A stretch of 9,042 nucleotides of DNA from the NCBI GenBank assembly GCA_040400005.1, contig JBBARC010000072.1:1-9042 (forward strand), read 5' to 3'. Every line of letters begins with the position of its first letter. Within the stretch, counting starts at the first letter, position 1. Both the position numbers and the translations under genes were made by a program. This document shows, piece after piece, positions 5,491 through 9,042 of the stretch. The notes beneath the pieces are model-generated. The model saw only the letters and a list, made by a program, of their open reading frames with translations. It ran no database searches and was not told the origin of the DNA. This DNA is from JBBARC01 sp040400005. Lineage in GTDB: Bacteria > Pseudomonadota > Alphaproteobacteria > Acetobacterales > Acetobacteraceae.

Positions 5491-6396
5491 ATGATGTTCC
5501 CGACTCGCCCCCCCGCCCCCCGCCACCAGGCCATCTCCGCCCTTATGCTTGCCAGCCTGCTGGCGCTGGGCGGCTGCGAAACACTCAAATCTGTCGTCCC
5601 CTGGGGCCACGGCGATGAGGAAGAGGCCAAGCGGGTTAACCTGACCGACCTGCCGCCCGATGTGCTGTATTCTAATGGCGTCGATGCGCTGAAAAAGGAA
5701 AGCTACAGCACTGCGGTTAAGCATTTCGAGGCGATCCAGCAAAACTACCCGTACTCGCCCTGGGCCACCAATGCCGAGCTGATGGAAGGCTACACCGAAT
5801 ACCGCCGCAACAATTACACCGAAGCGGTCGGTCAGCTCGATCGCTACATCCAGCTGCATCCGGCCAGCAAAGATGTGGCTTACGCCTACTACCTGCGCAG
5901 CCTGTGCTATTACGAACAAATCGCCGATATCTCGCGCGACCAGAAAGGCACCGCCGAAGCCTTGGGCGCGCTGCAGGAAGTGGTCAACCGCTTCCCCGAT
6001 AGCTCGTATGCCCGCGATGCCCGGCTAAAACTGGATCTGTGCCGCGACCACTTGGCCGGCAAGGAAATGGATATTGGCCGCTACTACGAAAAGCAAAACC
6101 TCTATGCCGCCGCCATCGGCCGCTTTCAGCGCGTCGTCGATGATTACCAAACCACCAACCACACGCCAGAAGCGCTGGCCCGCTTAACCGAGATCTACCT
6201 AAAACTCGGCATGGTGGAAGAAGCCCGCAAAACCGCATCGGTGCTGTCGTATAACTACCCTGGCAGCGAATGGTATCAATCCACCTGGGACCACCTGGTG
6301 CGCGTCGGTGCGGTGGATCAGGCGCAAGCCGGCGGCCCGCAAGCGCCAGCCGAACCGCCGGGGTTTTTCAAGCGCAACATAGGGTCAATTTTTTAG
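5491..6396 (+). CDS. bamD: Outer membrane assembly lipoprotein BamD (ComL)
   Basis: A 301-aa lipoprotein of the BAM complex, which folds beta-barrel proteins into the outer membrane. The signal peptide ends in the lipobox LGGC with Cys29 as the lipidated residue. The +2 residue is Glu, not Asp, in line with outer membrane sorting. Residues 50-260 carry TPR-type helical repeats, including LYSNGVDALKKESYSTAVKHFEAIQQNYPYSPWA, YTEAVGQLDRYIQLHP and YYEKQNLYAAAIGRFQRVVDDYQ, as in BamD/ComL (YfiO). The C-terminal Pro-rich tail ends FFKRNIGSIF. Two ATGs in a row open the gene (5491, 5494), with no strong ribosome site. recN follows after 87 bases, the usual alphaproteobacterial order, but lpxC is not upstream; a GST gene is. 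Confidence 0.93.
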   Translation: MMFPTRPPAPRHQAISALMLASLLALGGCETLKSVVPWGHGDEEEAKRVNLTDLPPDVLYSNGVDALKKESYSTAVKHFEAIQQNYPYSPWATNAELMEGYTEYRRNNYTEAVGQLDRYIQLHPASKDVAYAYYLRSLCYYEQIADISRDQKGTAEALGALQEVVNRFPDSSYARDARLKLDLCRDHLAGKEMDIGRYYEKQNLYAAAIGRFQRVVDDYQTTNHTPEALARLTEIYLKLGMVEEARKTASVLSYNYPGSEWYQSTWDHLVRVGAVDQAQAGGPQAPAEPPGFFKRNIGSIF

Positions 6397-6483
6397 GCGA
6401 TCCCAAATTTTTTAAGCAAGATCGGCGCGCGCGTGATGCTAGGCCAACGGCATGACCGCACACCTCTCGCCCCCTAAGCCGCG

Positions 6484-8175
6484 ATGCTGACCGATCTCTC
6501 GATCCGCGATGTCGTGCTGATCGAACGGCTCGATCTGCGTTTTGGCGCCGGTTTATCGGTGCTCACCGGAGAAACCGGCGCCGGTAAATCGATTTTGCTC
6601 GATAGCCTCGGCCTTGCCTTAGGCGGCCGTGCGGACGCCGGCCTCATCCGCACCGGTGCCACCGAAGCGCACGTCACCGCGGGCTTTGCCCCGCCCGCCG
6701 GCCACCCGGTGCTGGCAATGCTCGATGAGCTCGGCTTGCCGGCGGAAGACACCCTCACCTTACGCCGTGTTATCGAAAAATCCGGCCGCTCGCGCGCCTT
6801 TGTCAACGATGCCCCCTGCGGCATTGCCGCCCTGCGCCGCATCGGCAGTGCCTTGGTGGAAATTTCCGGCCAGCACGACCAAATGGGGCTGGCCGATGCC
6901 GCTAGCCACATGGCGCTGCTTGATAGTTTTGGCACCAACCCTGGCCTGATCACGCAAACCGCCACCGCTTTCCGCAGTTGGCAAAATGCCGCTATCGCCC
7001 TGGAAGCCGCCCAAACCAAAATCACCGATGCCCGCCGCGAAGAAGATTACCTGCGCCACGCAACCGATGAACTATCCAAATTAGCCCCCGTGGCCGGCGA
7101 GGAAGATACCCTGGCCGATCGCCGCCAGGGGCTGCAACAAGGCGAAAAACGCGCCGAAGCGGTCGCCGCCGCGCTGGCCGAACTCAGCCCGCGCGACCGC
7201 CGTAGTGCCAACCCCGCCAGTGCCTTACGGTCTGCTGCGCGCGCCCTATCGCGCCTGGCCCCCGCCCGCGGGGCAGAGGCCGCCGATCACCCGGCAACCG
7301 CCGCCATGGCCGCCATTGAACGCGCCGAAGAAGCGCTGATCGAAGCTGAAGGCGAGCTAAGCCGCCTGGCCCACGAAGCCGATGCCGATCCCCGCCTGCT
7401 GGAACAGGTGGAAGAACGCCTGTTTGCCCTGCGCGCCGCCGCCCGCAAACATAGTGTGGCCGTGAGTGAGCTGCCCGCCTTGCTCGCCCGCATGCGCGAT
7501 CGGCTGGCGGCCTTGGACCACGGCGAAAAACACTTGGCCACGTGCATCAAAGCCTGCACCGCAGCGAGGGTCCAGTTTGGCACCGCCGCCGACCTGTTAT
7601 CCGCCTCCCGCGCCGCCGCCGCGACCAAACTGCAAACCCAGGTGGCGCGGGAACTGCCCCCGCTGCGCCTGGACAAAGCCAAGTTTTACGCAAGCCTCAC
7701 CCGCAACCCCGAATCCGCGTGGAACGCCCACGGCGCCGATGATGTGCGGTTTCTCATCGCCACCAACCCCGGCCAAGACCCTGGCCCGTTGGGCAAAATC
7801 GCCTCGGGCGGTGAACTCTCGCGCCTGATGCTGGCGCTCAAAGTGGTGCTGGCCGCCGGATCGCCAGTGCCGACGCTGGTGTTCGATGAAGTCGACAGCG
7901 GCATCGGCGGCGCCACCGCCGCCGCAGTGGGTGATCGGTTGGCCCGCGTGGCCCAAGGCGTGCAAGTGCTGGTGGTGACCCACTCGCCACAAGTGGCAGC
8001 CCGCGGGGCGGCCCATCTGCGCGTTGCCAAATACGTGCGCGCCGGCCGCACCGAAACTGATGTGGTGGTGCTCAGCGCCACCGAACGGCGCGAGGAAATC
8101 GCCCGCATGTTAGCCGGCGAAATCATCACCGATGCGGCGCGGGCCGCCGCCGAAAGTTTATTGGCGGCGGTTTAG
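6484..8175 (+). CDS. recN: DNA repair protein RecN
   Basis: A 563-aa SMC-like ATPase of double-strand break repair that works with RecA. Visible motifs: Walker A GETGAGKS (29-36), a long Ala/Glu/Arg-rich coiled-coil region (about 150-370), the ABC signature SGGELS (441-446), Walker B LVFDE with D-loop (465-473) and the switch histidine in THSPQ (499-503). The motifs and normal length suggest it is intact. The start ATG at 6484 fits the conserved MLTDLSIRDVVLIERLDL opening, although its ribosome site is weak. In many bacteria recN is under LexA, but I see no GTTC-N7-GTTC alphaproteobacterial SOS box in the 87 bases upstream, so co-transcription with bamD is likely. ligA, the common next gene, is absent; convergent infC follows. 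Confidence 0.95.
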   Translation: MLTDLSIRDVVLIERLDLRFGAGLSVLTGETGAGKSILLDSLGLALGGRADAGLIRTGATEAHVTAGFAPPAGHPVLAMLDELGLPAEDTLTLRRVIEKSGRSRAFVNDAPCGIAALRRIGSALVEISGQHDQMGLADAASHMALLDSFGTNPGLITQTATAFRSWQNAAIALEAAQTKITDARREEDYLRHATDELSKLAPVAGEEDTLADRRQGLQQGEKRAEAVAAALAELSPRDRRSANPASALRSAARALSRLAPARGAEAADHPATAAMAAIERAEEALIEAEGELSRLAHEADADPRLLEQVEERLFALRAAARKHSVAVSELPALLARMRDRLAALDHGEKHLATCIKACTAARVQFGTAADLLSASRAAAATKLQTQVARELPPLRLDKAKFYASLTRNPESAWNAHGADDVRFLIATNPGQDPGPLGKIASGGELSRLMLALKVVLAAGSPVPTLVFDEVDSGIGGATAAAVGDRLARVAQGVQVLVVTHSPQVAARGAAHLRVAKYVRAGRTETDVVVLSATERREEIARMLAGEIITDAARAAAESLLAAV

Positions 8176-8190
8176 CGGTTTTTTACGTGG

Positions 8191-8240
8191 GCGCTGCCCC
8201 AGCGCTGCCTCCCCCGCACACCGTACGAAGGAGGGTTTTT
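8191..8240 (+). terminator. Hairpins and T-run after recN
   Basis: GCGCTG-CCC-CAGCGC (8191-8205) is a tight 6-bp hairpin. CCTCC (8208-8212) can pair with GGAGG (8230-8234), which is followed by G and TTTTT (8236-8240). A separate run of six T's directly follows the recN stop codon. One of these probably ends the bamD-recN transcript, but the second stem is short with a 17-base loop, so confidence is modest. Confidence 0.35.
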
Positions 8241-8275
8241 AGCGGCGTGCGTTACACTAGCGGCGTGCGTTACAC
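8240..8275. repeat. Perfect 18-bp tandem duplication
   Basis: Two exact abutting copies (8240-8257 and 8258-8275) begin TAGCGGCG and end GTTACAC. A third start (TGGCG) begins at 8276 and runs into the infC stop region. The repeat lies between the convergent genes recN and infC. Confidence 0.8.
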
Positions 8276-8297
8276 TGGCGCCCTATTTCGGCGCCAG
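8275..8297 (-). terminator. Hairpin with the infC stop codon in its loop
   Basis: CTGGCGCC (8275-8282) pairs perfectly with GGCGCCAG (8290-8297) around a seven-base loop that contains the infC TAG stop (8285-8283). It could end infC transcripts or stabilise their 3' end, but no T-run follows on the minus strand. Confidence 0.35.
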
Positions 8298-8819
8298 CAC
8301 CATCACCATCTGGCGCATTTCCATGCGCGGCATCTGTTCCAGCTTGGTTTCCGCATCCAAATCAGCCCGGATACGCTCCAACACCTTCACGCCAAGCTCT
8401 TGATGCGCCATCTCACGGCCGCGGAAACGTAAGGTCACCTTCACCTTGTCGCCCTCAGCAATGAACGACTTCATCGCGCGCATCTTCACCTGATAATCGT
8501 TCTCATCGATGTTAGGGCGGACCTTAACCTCTTTGATCTCGACGATCTTTTGCTTCTTCTTGGCCTCGTTCTTCTTTTTCTGTTGTTCGTATTTGAACTT
8601 GCCATAATCCAGAATTTTGCAGACCGGCGGATCAGCGTTCGGGCTGATCTCAACCAAATCAAGGCCGACCGAAAACGCGCGGTTCTGCGCATCGCGCTGT
8701 GATAGCACACCCAGCATCTCGCCGGTTTCGTCGATCACGCGCACCTGCGGCACCCGGATCTCGTCGTTAACACGTGGCCCGTCGCGGGTTGGCGGGGCGG
8801 GCATGGGGCCTCTGGCTAT
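8283..8819 (-). CDS. infC: Translation initiation factor IF-3
   Basis: A 178-aa IF-3, which binds the 30S subunit, blocks early 50S joining and checks the start codon. The N-domain (about 12-85) has RVNDEIRVPQVRVID and NADPPVCKILDYGKFKYEQQKKKNEAKKKQK leading into the basic linker. The C-domain has VKVRPNIDENDYQVKMRA, GDKVKVTLRFRGREMAH and a VLAPK end. The best start is an AUA codon at 8819: AGGAG lies six bases upstream (8826-8830), and translation gives (M)ARGPMPAPPTRDGPRVNDEI. IF-3 genes are known for rare starts (AUU in E. coli) used in self-control. Other in-frame options are ATG at 8804 (weak site) and ATG at 8867 (inside a hairpin, 16 extra residues). Its 3' neighbour is convergent recN, so rpmI-rplT is not directly downstream. 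Confidence 0.95.
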   Translation of the reverse strand: MARGPMPAPPTRDGPRVNDEIRVPQVRVIDETGEMLGVLSQRDAQNRAFSVGLDLVEISPNADPPVCKILDYGKFKYEQQKKKNEAKKKQKIVEIKEVKVRPNIDENDYQVKMRAMKSFIAEGDKVKVTLRFRGREMAHQELGVKVLERIRADLDAETKLEQMPRMEMRQMVMVLAPK

Positions 8820-8825
8820 GGTGGT

Positions 8826-8830
8826 CTCCT
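8826..8830 (-). promoter_or_regulatory. Ribosome binding site that sets the infC AUA start
   Basis: AGGAG on the minus strand lies six bases before the ATA codon at 8819-8817. It is a strong Shine-Dalgarno match. The spacing to the ATG at 8804 would be 21 bases, far too long, so this site argues for AUA initiation. Confidence 0.7.
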
Positions 8831-8862
8831 GTAAAAGTTGAACGCTCAAGCTGCCTTGTGCA

Positions 8863-8902
8863 GCCATGCGGCCACGTAATCAAGAAACTTGTCACGCATG
8901 GC
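8863..8902 (-). promoter_or_regulatory. Stem-loop in the infC leader
   Basis: GCCATGCG (8863-8870) and CGCATGGC (8895-8902) form a perfect 8-bp stem. The 24-base loop contains a second small hairpin, CAAG-AAA-CTTG (8881-8891). It sits 33 bases upstream of the Shine-Dalgarno sequence, in the leader of the minus-strand infC transcript, and covers the alternative upstream ATG at 8867. It may take part in IF-3 self-regulation; function is inferred only from position. Confidence 0.4.
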
Positions 8903-8966
8903 ACCGGGTTGCTACACGCACGGGTGATAAAGCTATGGTTTTCAGTAAGTTAAAGAAAAGGCTGGT

Positions 8967-8982
8967 GGGGCGAAGCCGCCCC
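8967..8982. repeat. GC-rich hairpin followed by a C-tract
   Basis: GGGGCG (8967-8972), loop AAGC and CGCCCC (8977-8982) form a perfect stem, followed by CCC, AGA and CCCCC. The same style of GC hairpin and C-tract appears at 8189-8215. It looks like a dispersed intergenic repeat. On the minus strand a partial T-run (CTTTTCTTT) follows a few bases after the stem, so it could also end a gene lying to the right. Confidence 0.4.
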
Positions 8983-8999
8983 CCCAGACCCCCTGCATT

Positions 9000-9033
9000 A
9001 TGTTGACGGAGTTTGAACGATCTCCGTCAACAT
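9000..9033. repeat. Perfect 12-bp inverted repeat at the right edge
   Basis: ATGTTGACGGAG (9000-9011) and CTCCGTCAACAT (9022-9033) are exact reverse complements around a ten-base loop. No T-run follows within the nine bases left. It could be an operator, the end of a gene outside the window, or an element end; no gene in the window depends on it. Confidence 0.6.
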
Positions 9034-9042
9034 TACGCCGGG

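Noticed and set aside
5428..5919. 163-aa minus-strand frame opposite bamD
   Set aside because: The plus strand encodes a clear BamD with lipobox and TPRs; the antisense frame is a by-product of GC-rich codons.
8187..8432. 81-aa plus-strand frame after recN
   Set aside because: It is made of the 18-bp tandem repeat plus antisense infC sequence and shows no family signal.
8820..8867. Upstream ATG as the real infC start
   Set aside because: The ATG at 8867 lies in a stem and lacks a ribosome site, while AGGAG sits right before the ATA; the extra 16 residues are not typical of IF-3.

Overview
The window looks like a chromosomal stretch of a GC-rich alphaproteobacterium, possibly Rhodospirillales or Acetobacteraceae. 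This rests on a lipoprotein BamD followed directly by RecN, a CbpA/CbpM chaperone pair, an IF-3 with an alphaproteobacterial-type N-terminus, and codon use rich in GCC, GGC and CGC. The genus cannot be read from the sequence, and no rRNA, tRNA or CRISPR array is visible.

Layout. Positions 1-1880 are an accessory zone. A 22-bp tandem repeat lies at the left edge, then a full-length REP-associated tyrosine transposase (RAYT) whose HUH motif reads His-Leu-Gln, a TetR-like regulator with a possible leaderless transcript, and four REP-like hairpins, each next to a GTAG or GTGG tetranucleotide. Positions 1879-3230 (minus strand) hold a cbpA-cbpM operon with an ATGA overlap. Its leader has a bipartite stem, and an orphan terminator-like hairpin on the other strand may act as an attenuator or sRNA end before a 94-aa hypothetical gene (3465-3749, plus). 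Positions 3777-4637 (minus) encode an exported SGNH/GDSL hydrolase, divergent from a glutathione S-transferase (4724-5431, plus). Positions 5491-8175 (plus) are bamD and recN. Convergent to recN is infC (8283-8819, minus), which appears to start at an AUA codon behind a clear Shine-Dalgarno sequence and to have a structured leader. The right edge holds a GC-rich hairpin and a long perfect inverted repeat with no gene visible.

How the genes work together. CbpA is a class B DnaJ-like co-chaperone and CbpM is its J-domain modulator. BamD belongs to the outer-membrane protein assembly machine, RecN to double-strand break repair, and IF-3 to translation initiation. The RAYT and the REP hairpins plausibly form one system, with the RAYT as their mobiliser or former mobiliser. 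No clearly new multi-gene system is evident. The signals most worth checking are the RAYT/REP locus with its altered catalytic motif, the AUA start and leader of infC, and the RNA structures between cbpA and the small gene at 3465.
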